The notes below the pieces were generated by a model. The model ran no database searches. It was not told the origin of the DNA and was given only the letters and a program-made list of their open reading frames with translations. A stretch of 64,000 nucleotides of DNA from an uncultured Eggerthella sp. Its GTDB lineage: Bacteria; Actinomycetota; Coriobacteriia; Coriobacteriales; Eggerthellaceae. The DNA is taken from contig UQLU01000006.1 in assembly GCA_900542065.1 (NCBI GenBank), positions 71,380 through 135,379 of the forward strand, given 5' to 3'. Within the stretch, counting starts at the first letter, position 1. Every line of letters starts with the position of its first letter. Made by a program: the position numbers and the translations under genes. Shown here piece by piece: positions 53,162 to 62,224 of this stretch.

Positions 53162-54214
53162 ATGGCCCTGAACTTGAACGATAAACGCATCCCATTCGGT
53201 GGCCAATTCAATGGAACGATTCTGCTCGTTCTTTTACTGGTAGTTTCGTTAGTTTTGGTCGTTGTCTATGTGCGCGAAGGGGATGAAGGTCCTCTCCATA
53301 CCATACAAGATTCAACATCTGCTCTGTCTTCGCCTCTATCTTCGATAGGGGCAGCGAGCAGTTCTTTGGCTGCATCGGCTACTACTTCAATTGAAGACTT
53401 AACAGCAGATGGTCAAACACTCAATCAGCTTCAAGAAAGCAATGCAACACTAAGCCAGATGGTGGTCGAGTTAGAAGAGTACCGTCAAGAAGCTACGCGC
53501 CTTGAATCTCTTATTGGCTTACACGATGCCTACGGCTTTACTTCGGTTGCAGCACGAGTAACAGGTTATTCGTCTGATTCATACAATCATATAATTACCA
53601 TTGATGCTGGTTCAGCATCGGGTGTTAGCGAAGGCTTGCCCGTTATGGGATCAACGGGTGTTATTGGCCAAGTTGTTTCAGTAAGCACCTATTCTTCTCA
53701 GGTGCGTTTGCTCAATGATGCTCAAAGCGGTGTTGCGGTAATGCTGCAATCTTCACGTGCGGAAGGCATTTTGTCAGGCTCGGTTGAAGGGGTTTTATAC
53801 CTTGAGGGTGTTGATGAAAGTGTTGAAGTAAAAGAGGGAGAAGCAGTTATTACTTCTGGCTTGGGTGGCGGTTATTTCCGTGGCTTGGTTGTTGGTACCG
53901 TATCGAAGGTAGAACAACGCCAAGGTGATGCTACGCGCACTATTGTTATTACGCCCAATGCTTCGTTTGACAATATAAGCGAAGTTCTTGTGGTGCTAGG
54001 TATGAGCAATGAAGGTGCCGCTGACGAAAACAAGGATGCAGCAAATGAGGTTGTTTCTGCTGTAGGTCCCGATGCGTTGTTGGGCAACACGTCCGATGCT
54101 AACAGCGATCAGCAATCTGGTGATGGCGCTTCAGACGGTGCATCAGATTCCTCCGATTCGAATTCCGATTCAGATGGCAGTGATTCAAGTTCAACAGATG
54201 AAGGAAGCGAGTGA
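53162..54214 (+). CDS. mreC: Rod-shape protein MreC with acidic tail
   Basis: A 350-residue MreC. One membrane segment (about 18-37) is followed by a coiled coil (around LNQLQESNATLSQMVVELEEYRQEATRLESLI) and the two beta-barrel domains outside the membrane, with DAGSASGVSEGLPVMGSTGVIGQV and ITSGLGGGYFRGLVVGTV. The last 70 or so residues are acidic and rich in Ser, Asp and Gly, unlike standard MreC, which ends with the barrel. MreC links MreB to PBP2 and so positions peptidoglycan synthesis. It starts 16 bases after mreB. Confidence 0.93.
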   Translation: MALNLNDKRIPFGGQFNGTILLVLLLVVSLVLVVVYVREGDEGPLHTIQDSTSALSSPLSSIGAASSSLAASATTSIEDLTADGQTLNQLQESNATLSQMVVELEEYRQEATRLESLIGLHDAYGFTSVAARVTGYSSDSYNHIITIDAGSASGVSEGLPVMGSTGVIGQVVSVSTYSSQVRLLNDAQSGVAVMLQSSRAEGILSGSVEGVLYLEGVDESVEVKEGEAVITSGLGGGYFRGLVVGTVSKVEQRQGDATRTIVITPNASFDNISEVLVVLGMSNEGAADENKDAANEVVSAVGPDALLGNTSDANSDQQSGDGASDGASDSSDSNSDSDGSDSSSTDEGSE

Positions 54215-54218
54215 TAGT

Positions 54219-54746
54219 ATGCGCGAATGGATGCTTCCTCTTATATGCTCTGCGATTATTGTGGTAGTCCAGATTGTATTTGCTCCAATTCTTGCCATTT
54301 TCTCAGTGGTACCAAGCTTCATTGTGGCATTTATTTTGGTACTTACCATACTTCGTAGGCCTGATTCTACTTATGTCTATGCTTTTGTTTTAGGGCTTAT
54401 TGCTGATTTATTGTCCCAAACACCTGTGGGGCTTACTTCACTTTTGCTCTTAGCAATTACGTTCGTGTTGTCACGTGTCTTTGAGGTTCTTGATGATTCA
54501 AATGTGGCTATGCCACTTATTGCGCTTGCGGCAGCAATTTTTGTATTTGAATTGCTCTTTATGATTGTTTTGCTCATTGCAGGTTATCAGGGCGGATTTA
54601 TCGAGCTATTCTTGCAGCGCGTTCTTCCTTCGACTGTGTTCAACGCAATACTTGCTGCTTTGCTGTTCGTTATTATGAGACGCTTGCCTTTTGCGCAGCC
54701 AGTAAATGATGTGTGGAAGGTATCAAGCGGCGGCGGATTCCGCTAA
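54219..54746 (+). CDS. mreD: Rod-shape membrane protein MreD
   Basis: A 175-residue protein of five or six membrane segments, starting MREWMLPLICSAIIVVVQ and containing the YAFVLGLIADLLSQTPVGLTSL segment typical of MreD. It works with MreC in the elongation complex. Sequence conservation in this family is low, so context, between mreC and PBP2, carries part of the call. The ATG at 54219 lies 4 bases after the mreC stop; an earlier in-frame ATG inside mreC is not needed. Confidence 0.88.
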   Translation: MREWMLPLICSAIIVVVQIVFAPILAIFSVVPSFIVAFILVLTILRRPDSTYVYAFVLGLIADLLSQTPVGLTSLLLLAITFVLSRVFEVLDDSNVAMPLIALAAAIFVFELLFMIVLLIAGYQGGFIELFLQRVLPSTVFNAILAALLFVIMRRLPFAQPVNDVWKVSSGGGFR

Positions 54747-54760
54747 GGTTTGGTTGCTTT

Positions 54761-56893
54761 ATGCTTTCAGCTATTCTGACAACCATAGCTGCCCTTGTGG
54801 TACTCGGCGTTCTTGCGGTAGTTATTTTTCGCGTGCGTTCGCAGTCTTCTCATTCGCGAACAAGCGACCGCATGCGCGTTAAGTCTGTTACCTCAGTGGG
54901 TATTTCAGCTGAAACGCCCAAGACCTCAATCAGTTCGGGTTCGGGCGCAGCATTTGGTGGTACTTCTGTTAGTGGTGAAGGACTGCGAAATCGTTTTATC
55001 GCGGTCGGAGTTCTTGCAGCAGGCGTATTTGGTGCCCTTGCGGTGCGTTTGTTTGGCTTGCAGGTTCTCAATAGTGCCTCGTATAGCGAAGAAGCGCAAA
55101 ATAATCTCTACACCACGGTTAATACTCCTGCTCCACGAGGAGTCATTTACGACTCTCAAGGGGTAGCGCTTGTTTCAAATCGTCAAGTACAAACGGTTTT
55201 AGCTGATGCTGATGTAGTGGATAACCCTGATGTTATTTTGCGCTTATCTTCACTATTAGGAATCCCTTATGAAGTGGTTCGTTCGCGTATTTTGGATTCT
55301 TCTTCAGGTGCGCAAAGTCAACGCGTGGTAGCAAGTGATGTTAAACTACGCGACATTGCTTATATCTCAGAACATCGCGATGCTTTTCCTGGTGTTACCA
55401 CCCAAGTTCGCACTACCCGAAGCTATCCTTATGGGGCTTTAGCTGCACATGTATTAGGTTATACCGGTACGGCATCCGAAGAGGATCTGAACAACGCTGC
55501 TGAAGGCCGCGATATCGAAAGCGGTGACGCGGTGGGGAAAAGTGGTGTAGAGCAGACTTACGATGCGCTTATTGCGGGTGATCATGGTCAGCGAATTTTG
55601 GTAACTGATGCCACAGGTGTTATTCAGCGAGTAGTTGCTGAAACGGATCCTTCAAAAGGCAATGATGTTTACCTAACCATTGATGCTCGTGTTCAGTATG
55701 TGGCAGATACCGCCCTTAAAGAAGCGGTAACAGGTGGTACTGGTATCGCGGCTGCGTGTGTGGTTATAGATGTGGAAACAGGCGGCATCGTTGCCATGTC
55801 GAACTATCCCACCTATGAGCCTGAACGTTTCATTGGTGGTATTTCGCAAGACACGTGGGATGCGTATCAAACCGAAGAATCGCATTATCCTTTAATGAAT
55901 CGCTCCATTGCAGGTACGTATCCTGCTGCTTCGTGTTTTAAGGCATTTACTGGCTTAGCTGGCTTGACGTATGGTTTTGCTGACACGACACGAACATGGG
56001 ATTGTACGGGTACGTGGACAGGATTCGGCGATGAATTCCCTCAGGACTGTTGGCTTGAGACAGGTCATGGGCCCATTACGTTTCGTGAGGGTGTAATTGA
56101 ATCGTGCGACACGGTGTTTTATGAAATCGCAAAAGATTTTTATGACGCACGTGGCACTATTGGTAACGAAGCAATGCAGGACTTCATTAAAGAATTTGGA
56201 TATGCTGCTTCTACTCATATTGACTTATCGGGCGAAGCGGAAGGTCGCATTCCAACGCCTCAGTGGAAACAGGAATACTTTAAGGATGTTCCTGAAGAAG
56301 CTCAGTGGTTGCCTGGTGATATGTCAAACATGGTTATTGGCCAGGGTTATGTATTGGTAACTCCTATTCAGGTAGCTCGAGCTTATGCTGCGGTAGCTAC
56401 GGGCAGATTGCTACGTCCTCATTTGCTTAAGGAAGTACGCAACTCTTTAGGAGAAACTGTTCTTACTTTTGAAACCGTAGAAGACTACCACCCCGAAGTG
56501 GATTCTGCCTTGCTTGAAGTTATGCAGGATGCTCTTCATGGTGTAGCTACAGAAAATGCAAGTGTTTCTGCAGATTTTGGAAAGTATTCATGGAGCGCTG
56601 CTGCTAAAACTGGTACGGCAGAAGTTGCAGGCAAACAGGATATGGCATGGTTTTCTTGCTACGCTCCTTACGAACAGCCTAAGTTTGCGCTTGCGCTCTG
56701 CTTGGAAGAAGGCGGTAGTGGTGGTACTACGGGCTCACCTATTGCAGCGCGTATTATGGATGCGGCTATTCGCTGCTCTGAAGGCACATTTGATCAAAAG
56801 ATAGCTCCCATCTCTGCAACAGAGGTAGCGGGTGCTGAAGATACTACCGATGGCGAAGACGACAGTTCTTCGGGTGATGATTCGGAAGAGTAG
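54761..56893 (+). CDS. mrdA: Penicillin-binding protein 2 (class B transpeptidase of the elongation complex)
   Basis: A 710-residue transpeptidase that cross-links lateral wall peptidoglycan with RodA. Active-site motifs are Ser391-x-x-Lys394 (ASCFKAF), Ser448-Cys-Asp450 and Lys616-Thr-Gly618 (AKTGTAE). The dimerisation or pedestal domain starts with NTPAPRGVIYDSQG. Two hydrophobic segments occur before it, one at the very start and one near residue 80, whereas ordinary PBP2 has one; between them is a Ser/Gly-rich stretch. The C terminus is acidic (DDSSSGDDSEE). ATG 54761 is favoured over GTG 54713, which overlaps mreD. rodA follows after 9 bases. Confidence 0.93.
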   Translation: MLSAILTTIAALVVLGVLAVVIFRVRSQSSHSRTSDRMRVKSVTSVGISAETPKTSISSGSGAAFGGTSVSGEGLRNRFIAVGVLAAGVFGALAVRLFGLQVLNSASYSEEAQNNLYTTVNTPAPRGVIYDSQGVALVSNRQVQTVLADADVVDNPDVILRLSSLLGIPYEVVRSRILDSSSGAQSQRVVASDVKLRDIAYISEHRDAFPGVTTQVRTTRSYPYGALAAHVLGYTGTASEEDLNNAAEGRDIESGDAVGKSGVEQTYDALIAGDHGQRILVTDATGVIQRVVAETDPSKGNDVYLTIDARVQYVADTALKEAVTGGTGIAAACVVIDVETGGIVAMSNYPTYEPERFIGGISQDTWDAYQTEESHYPLMNRSIAGTYPAASCFKAFTGLAGLTYGFADTTRTWDCTGTWTGFGDEFPQDCWLETGHGPITFREGVIESCDTVFYEIAKDFYDARGTIGNEAMQDFIKEFGYAASTHIDLSGEAEGRIPTPQWKQEYFKDVPEEAQWLPGDMSNMVIGQGYVLVTPIQVARAYAAVATGRLLRPHLLKEVRNSLGETVLTFETVEDYHPEVDSALLEVMQDALHGVATENASVSADFGKYSWSAAAKTGTAEVAGKQDMAWFSCYAPYEQPKFALALCLEEGGSGGTTGSPIAARIMDAAIRCSEGTFDQKIAPISATEVAGAEDTTDGEDDSSSGDDSEE

Positions 56894-56902
56894 GGGGTTT
56901 AG

Positions 56903-58087
56903 ATGCCACAGATGATGAATGAAATCAGTTCTGTTCGTCCACAGGACCCCTCTGTCGCTAAGGCTTTAAAACCGCGTCGGTTTAAGTATGTTAATCCGCC
57001 CTTCGTGTTCTTTATTATTGCCTTGGTGGCATATGGCTTACTGGTGCAGTTTTCTGCCACCTCGTCCGACCCAGACTATAGCTTCACAAGACAGCTTATG
57101 GGTGTGGGCGTTGGCATGGTTTTATTTGCTGTAATTTCTCGTGTGGACTATCACGTACTATCGGGATACACGACGGTATTTCTTATAGTTAATGTTGTTC
57201 TTTTGCTTTCGCCTCATATTCCCGGTATTGGTGTTGAGGTTAATGGCGGTCAATCTTGGATCAATGTTGGTATTCAGCTTCAGCCTGGCGAATTTGCCAA
57301 GGTAACGGTTGTGCTTTTAGCGGCATCAGTAATGGCGCGCTATGGTGGTCGCTTGAACGACCTGCGCGAATACATTAAAGCACTTCTTATTATGGCGGTA
57401 CCTTTTGTTTGCGTTATGACTCAGCCAGACTTAGGCACGGGCTTGGTATATTTAATGATTGCGGGATTTGCGCTCATTATTGGTGGTGCTAATTGGCGCT
57501 TCATTGTAGCTACCATTGGTGTTTTAGTGGTAATGATCGCTGCGATCTTACTTCTTGACCCTGTGTTAGACCAGATTGCTGGCAGCGACGTATTGCTTAA
57601 AGACTATCAGATGTCTCGTCTAACTGTTTTTCTTGATCCCACTCACGATACTTCGGGTGATGGCTACAATTTGCAGCAAGCAATGATTGCGATTGGCAGC
57701 GGGGGTTTCTTCGGCAAGGGATTCATGCAGGCAACCCAGTCTTCTTTGGGCTTTTTGCCCGAAGCGCCAACAGACTTCGTATTCTGCGTTTTGGCAGAAG
57801 AATTTGGATTTGTCGGCGCATTAGTCCTGATTGCTTTCTATATTGGCTTGGTATTTTGTTCAATTGTGGTAGCAAGAAACTCTGGTGATTTGTTTGGCAC
57901 CATCATTGTTGTATGTGTAGTGGGTATGTGGTTATTCCAGATTTTGGAAAACATTGGCATGACGTGCGGACTTATGCCGATTACCGGTATTCCTCTTCCT
58001 TTTATTAGTTACGGTTCTTCATTCATGATCGTAAATTTCATGATGCTTGGTTTAATTAATTCAGTTTGGGTTCATAATGGTCGCTAA
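56903..58087 (+). CDS. rodA: Rod-shape glycosyltransferase RodA (SEDS family)
   Basis: A 394-residue membrane protein of about ten segments that polymerises lipid II glycan strands in the elongation complex. SEDS blocks are ITRQLMGVGVG-like early segment, GVEVNGGQSWINVGIQLQPGEFAKV, MTQPDLGTGLVYLMI, and the C-terminal GLMPITGIPLPFISYGSSFM. A hydrophilic start of about 30 residues precedes the first segment. A GGGGG stretch just before the ATG serves as ribosome binding site. It pairs with the PBP2 gene directly upstream. Confidence 0.96.
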   Translation: MPQMMNEISSVRPQDPSVAKALKPRRFKYVNPPFVFFIIALVAYGLLVQFSATSSDPDYSFTRQLMGVGVGMVLFAVISRVDYHVLSGYTTVFLIVNVVLLLSPHIPGIGVEVNGGQSWINVGIQLQPGEFAKVTVVLLAASVMARYGGRLNDLREYIKALLIMAVPFVCVMTQPDLGTGLVYLMIAGFALIIGGANWRFIVATIGVLVVMIAAILLLDPVLDQIAGSDVLLKDYQMSRLTVFLDPTHDTSGDGYNLQQAMIAIGSGGFFGKGFMQATQSSLGFLPEAPTDFVFCVLAEEFGFVGALVLIAFYIGLVFCSIVVARNSGDLFGTIIVVCVVGMWLFQILENIGMTCGLMPITGIPLPFISYGSSFMIVNFMMLGLINSVWVHNGR

Positions 58088-58103
58088 GTGAAAGGGGACC
58101 TCC

Positions 58104-59168
58104 ATGAAGCTTCCAGTCGATTTACCTTCAGTTATTTCTGCTGCGCTTGATATTGAACGTGCAAGTTCTATTCCTGTGTCAGTAAATATTCTGATTGACG
58201 AAACTGCTTCTCCTGATTTTCAGGTGTTTGTTCGTGCAGGATTCAATAGCGACTCTCTTAATTCGCGAGTTATGGTGAGCTATTTCCCCACGCAAGCCCC
58301 CGATACCTCTCTTGCTTGTGATCTAACCATTATTGCTGCTGCTAAGAGCGAATCAGTAGGTGCGCTTGCTGCAGCATTTCGCAGCCAGGGAACTCCTGTT
58401 TTGGTGGTTGCGGAAAATGGCGAAGAAGTTTGCGCTCTTGCGAAGCATTCAGGTAATCCATTGCCTGAAAACGATGTGGTCTTTTTGCAAGATGCTGAAT
58501 TTGATGAAGAGCTAAAAGGTGAGCTTGCCGATAAAATTGGCAGATGGATTGTTGCGGCGGTTGACGCAGAAAAGAAGCTTGCCTTTTCTATTGCGTATCC
58601 GTTTGTTCGCAGACCGCTTGCTTATGATGCCATCTCGAGCACTTCTTTGCAAAATGCAGGCATTGGCGTAGTGGTATTTGTGCCTGGTGCAGATATGCCT
58701 TTAATGACGGCAAACCAAATTAAAATGATTTTGCAAATTGCCGCTGCCTACGGTCAGCCTTTAGGTCCTGAACGTGTGGTAGAGCTTTTGGGAGTATTGG
58801 TAAATGCCTTCATATTCCGCAATATTTCTCGCCAACTTGCAGGATTAGTTCCAGCGCTCGGTTGGGCAGTAAAGGGCACTATGGGCTACTTGGGCACCCA
58901 AGCTATCGGCAGAGCCGCTATTGAATACTTCGAGGGCGGTGGAAGTATTGCTGGCTTGGCTGCTTTGGCAAGTAAAGCCACCAACGAAACAGCTAAAGTG
59001 GTTGTGTTCGTACAAGGCGAGCCAACTCTGCGTGCAGTAGGTGAAAAAGTTGCCCCTGTTGCTCGCAAGGTGGTTACTGGAGCGCTTGACGCGATTGGGC
59101 CCGTTGCTACTTCAGCAGGCAAAACTATTCTGTCTTCCATGAAGCCAACAATACGCAAGAAGAACTAG
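58104..59168 (+). CDS. DUF697 family protein (YcjF-like C-terminal domain)
   Basis: A 354-residue protein. The N-terminal 150 residues read like an alpha/beta nucleotide- or ligand-binding fold without a clear P-loop. Residues from about 205 on match the DUF697 pattern (QIKMILQIAAAYGQPLGPERVVELLG, then LVPALGWAVKGTMGYLGTQAIGRAAIEYFEGG), an amphipathic or membrane-inserting helical hairpin also found in YcjF and in some GTPases. Function is unknown. It starts 16 bases after rodA with AAAGGGG before the ATG, so it is probably part of the cell-shape operon. Confidence 0.8.
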   Translation: MKLPVDLPSVISAALDIERASSIPVSVNILIDETASPDFQVFVRAGFNSDSLNSRVMVSYFPTQAPDTSLACDLTIIAAAKSESVGALAAAFRSQGTPVLVVAENGEEVCALAKHSGNPLPENDVVFLQDAEFDEELKGELADKIGRWIVAAVDAEKKLAFSIAYPFVRRPLAYDAISSTSLQNAGIGVVVFVPGADMPLMTANQIKMILQIAAAYGQPLGPERVVELLGVLVNAFIFRNISRQLAGLVPALGWAVKGTMGYLGTQAIGRAAIEYFEGGGSIAGLAALASKATNETAKVVVFVQGEPTLRAVGEKVAPVARKVVTGALDAIGPVATSAGKTILSSMKPTIRKKN

Positions 59169-59224
59169 TTTCGTCAGGAAAATCCCTGATTGAATGAGTA
59201 TAAGAAAAAATTTAAAAAAAGTTC

Positions 59225-59252
59225 TTGCACGCATCTTAATTTCCTGTATACT
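59225..59252 (+). promoter_or_regulatory. Promoter of tRNA-Asp
   Basis: TTGCAC and TATACT are 16 bases apart, ending 20 bases before the tRNA. Confidence 0.65.
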
Positions 59253-59272
59253 AACATTCGCTGCTGAAGCAC

Positions 59273-59349
<77 letters not shown>

Positions 59350-59361
59350 GTTTGAACTGTC

Positions 59362-59395
59362 ATGAAGCTCCCGTCAGGGAGCTTCATTTGTTTTT
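59362..59395 (+). terminator. Terminator after tRNA-Asp
   Basis: ATGAAGCTCCC pairs with GGGAGCTTCAT around GTCA, followed by TTGTTTTT. Confidence 0.85.
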
Positions 59396-59536
59396 AGAAT
59401 AGTTACAAATTTGTATAGCATGCATTCATCGAAAACATTCCAATTGGTATGATGATATAGTTTTTGATGACTTTTAAATGATCGCTTACATTGGTTTGTA
59501 TTTTTTGCGACCTTTTTAAGATGGGGTAAGAGGGAA

Positions 59537-60223
59537 ATGGAAGAAACCGTTCAAAACAAGCCTGTAGAAATTGCAGTCTTTGACTTTGATGGCACTTCTA
59601 TTTCAGGCAATTCTCCTGTTATTCTTGTTCGCTATCTTCAGCGAAAAAAGATGCTGAAAAAACGCGTGCTTACCAAAATTATCTTTTGGGGTCTTCGTTA
59701 CAAACTGCGTCTTCCTCAGAATGAAAGCTGGGTTCGCGGAGCGGTTTTTTCTGCATTTGAAGGCAAGCCAAAAGAAGAAGTAGATCAATTTCTCGAATCG
59801 TTTTATGACGAGCATCTTGAAAAGATTTTCCGCGCTAAGGCCGATGCAGAAATTCAACATCACCTCTCGTGTGGTCGTGAAGTGTGGGTAGTTTCTGCTA
59901 CCTTTGAACCTCTTATTTGCCAAGCAATGAAAAAGCATGGTTTTACCCATCAGTTCTCTACCCGTATGGCAACTGACGATCAGGGATGCTATACCTGCCA
60001 AGTTGAAGGACTTCCCGTCGAGGGCGAAGAAAAGCTTGTACGTATTACTGAATATGCCAATGAAAAATATGGCGAGGGAAATTGGGTTATCACTCATGCC
60101 TACGGCGATCATCATTCTGATCGCGCTATGCTTCGTGCAGCTTTGCGCCCTTGTGCAGTAACGCCCGATAATCCGCTGCGTCGTACTGCTAAAGAGAATG
60201 GTTGGGACATTCTTTCGTGGTAG
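59537..60223 (+). CDS. HAD superfamily IB phosphatase
   Basis: A 228-residue HAD-IB hydrolase, the class that includes SerB-like and phosphatidylglycerol-phosphate-type phosphatases. The nucleophile motif is FDFDGTSISG, motif II reads VVSATFEP, and the last Asp lies in AYGDHHSDRAML, at the place of GDSxxD. The cap domain is helical and basic (RKKMLKKRVLTKIIFWGLRYKLRL), which suggests contact with membrane or phospholipid. The substrate is unknown. AGAGGGAAATG includes the ribosome binding site. Three 22-base-spaced repeats start at its stop codon. Confidence 0.87.
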   Translation: MEETVQNKPVEIAVFDFDGTSISGNSPVILVRYLQRKKMLKKRVLTKIIFWGLRYKLRLPQNESWVRGAVFSAFEGKPKEEVDQFLESFYDEHLEKIFRAKADAEIQHHLSCGREVWVVSATFEPLICQAMKKHGFTHQFSTRMATDDQGCYTCQVEGLPVEGEEKLVRITEYANEKYGEGNWVITHAYGDHHSDRAMLRAALRPCAVTPDNPLRRTAKENGWDILSW

Positions 60224-60280
60224 GTCTTGCCAAGATTTGTAGTGGGTTCGGCAAAGATCCGTGCTAGGTTCTGCCAAGAT
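60223..60280 (+). repeat. Three direct repeats with exact 22-base period
   Basis: GGTCTTGCCAAGAT (60223), GGTTCGGCAAAGAT (60245) and GGTTCTGCCAAGAT (60267) share most positions and recur exactly every 22 bases, two turns of the helix. They lie in the 225-base gap before the AAA+-like gene and could be sites for a DNA-binding protein. Confidence 0.6.
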
Positions 60281-60448
60281 GTGACCATTCCTTGTTAAAT
60301 CACTACAAATAACTGACAAATCATTGTTAATTCACACATGGGAGAAGTACCTGTTTTACAATTAACTGCGAGTAAAAGACTATCATTATTTTGCATTTGA
60401 TAAGAAACGTATGATTTTAGAGTATTTGAAAATGTTAGGAGGTGCACG

Positions 60449-62221
60449 ATGATGAACGAAGAGTCTTCCTTTGGCGCATCATTCCAGGATCAAAATGCGC
60501 GTTCTAATTCTTCTCAGGCATATCTTCAGCGTGCGGCTTCGGCGGTGGAAGAGGGCGATATCGTTCTTGGTATTCACCTTTATATGGCGGCATATGAACG
60601 AGCTTTGCGTGAAGATCGTATTCCTAATGAGGCAGTGCTTGAAGGTATGAGCAAAGCATGGGATCTGGCGATTCGAGCAAAGCAGCGTTCGTTGGCAGAA
60701 TATATTTTTGAAAAGCTTGAATCTTTCTGGACTCCAGAGGAAATGGCAGCACATGCTGAAGAGCTTCAGCAGCTTGCTTTTGACAAGCTGGAAGAGTACG
60801 GCTTTGATCGCAACTTAGTCGAAGATGTGGCTGATATGGTTAGCCAAGACTTGTTAGATGCAACAGATGATGTGCTTTGCCGCTTTGAAGACAATGCAGA
60901 TGCGCAAACAGGGATTTCTGGCAAAAAGTCGAACCTTTCCTCAAGCTTCGGTACGTCTATTCAAGATTTAATGAATAAGGTTTCCGAGAAATCTTCTGAT
61001 TCCTTTAATCCCGCATCAAAGGAAAATGCAGCATCGAGCCAAGCGGAATCCGAATCTTCGGGTCGTAACCAAGCGGGTTCTCGCAATTCTGAAGAAGCAT
61101 CAGAAAAGGCGGCGGTTGCTGCACCAAAAGGAAAAAATAACGAACAAGCCTCTTCGAATAACGCTGTTTCAGGTAATGGTTCTGATGGCATAGAGGTAAC
61201 CTCAACGGTTGTACCGCCTGATTCTCCTTTGGCTGCTGCCTTTGCTCAGCTTTCTTCTATGGCGCTTGGTGGCGCTTCAGAAGAGCCTCAAGAGGTAGCT
61301 CAGCAGCATTTTGATTATCGAAATTTGGTTGGATTCGACAGAGCAATCGAATCCATGCATAAACTTGGTGTCGGCAGGAACAACGATCCAGAATTCGTGC
61401 AATTTTTGGAAATGCTTAACTTCCGTCACGGACTTCCAGGAATGCCTGGCCTAGGCACTCTGGTATTTCGCAGTCCTTCTCGCGAAGATGCAAATTGTTT
61501 TATGGTTGCAACGGTTGGCGAGCTTGGTCTTCCTGCTATTCGTATGCGTCTTGACCGTAATGCAATGGGTCAGGTGGTGCTGTGTGTTATGGCATCGCCT
61601 AACTTTAAAGCGCGTTTGTCGGGCGTATCACGTACTGGCTTCGATTCTCCAACGGTGGTAGTTTTGGAGGATTTGGATCTATGGGATCTGCCGTTTTTCG
61701 ATGGAACGCCAGACGACATGCAGTCGTTTTTAAGCATTCAGCTTTCCCGTGGTGCACGTGAAGCTTTGGCGCTTGTTCAAACGGCACTAACCAGTCCAGA
61801 AGCTACGGTTTTGATTTCTGCATCAGAACCAGATGATATTGATCCATTTTTCTGGGATCTTATTGGCAATCATCGCGTTGTGGATATCGATTTACCAAAC
61901 GATGCGGAGCGTCGAGAGATATGGCTCAGCGAACAATCTCAGCATCCTTCTATGCGAGGTTTGAATGTTGGACAATTGGTAGATTTTTCGCGCACTCTTT
62001 CGCGCTTTGAAATCTATGCAATTTCCAACGAAGCGGTAGAGGAAGCCTATCGACAAAGTGTTGCACGCAATACGTTCTGCGCGGTAGAGACAGGCGATAT
62101 TTTCATGCGTTTGTCTAATTTCCAACCTTTGGATTCCGACGAATATCAACGGATGGAAGATTTGGCAGTGGAAAGCTTCAAGAACGAGCTTTCGAACCTT
62201 GATGATCTGTTGGAGGAGTAA
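60449..62221 (+). CDS. Degenerate AAA+-like protein with disordered central linker
   Basis: A 590-residue protein I cannot name. Residues 1-150 are helical. Residues 150-265 are a Ser/Asn/Glu/Ala-rich linker. From about 290 the layout resembles an AAA+ module: GLPGMPGLGTLVF stands where the Walker A loop is expected but lacks GKT/GKS, while a Walker B-like VVVLEDLDLWD (about 403-413) and a DLPNDAERREIWL segment, as before the lid of AAA+ proteins, are present. So it probably does not hydrolyse ATP normally. AGGAGGT precedes the first of two ATGs. The Rrf2 gene starts 3 bases after its stop, so they are co-transcribed. Confidence 0.7.
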   Translation: MMNEESSFGASFQDQNARSNSSQAYLQRAASAVEEGDIVLGIHLYMAAYERALREDRIPNEAVLEGMSKAWDLAIRAKQRSLAEYIFEKLESFWTPEEMAAHAEELQQLAFDKLEEYGFDRNLVEDVADMVSQDLLDATDDVLCRFEDNADAQTGISGKKSNLSSSFGTSIQDLMNKVSEKSSDSFNPASKENAASSQAESESSGRNQAGSRNSEEASEKAAVAAPKGKNNEQASSNNAVSGNGSDGIEVTSTVVPPDSPLAAAFAQLSSMALGGASEEPQEVAQQHFDYRNLVGFDRAIESMHKLGVGRNNDPEFVQFLEMLNFRHGLPGMPGLGTLVFRSPSREDANCFMVATVGELGLPAIRMRLDRNAMGQVVLCVMASPNFKARLSGVSRTGFDSPTVVVLEDLDLWDLPFFDGTPDDMQSFLSIQLSRGAREALALVQTALTSPEATVLISASEPDDIDPFFWDLIGNHRVVDIDLPNDAERREIWLSEQSQHPSMRGLNVGQLVDFSRTLSRFEIYAISNEAVEEAYRQSVARNTFCAVETGDIFMRLSNFQPLDSDEYQRMEDLAVESFKNELSNLDDLLEE

Positions 62222-62224
62222 CCG

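Noticed and set aside
60223..60280. CRISPR-like array
   Set aside because: Repeats are 14 bases, imperfect, with 8-base spacers and only three copies; no cas genes are in the window.
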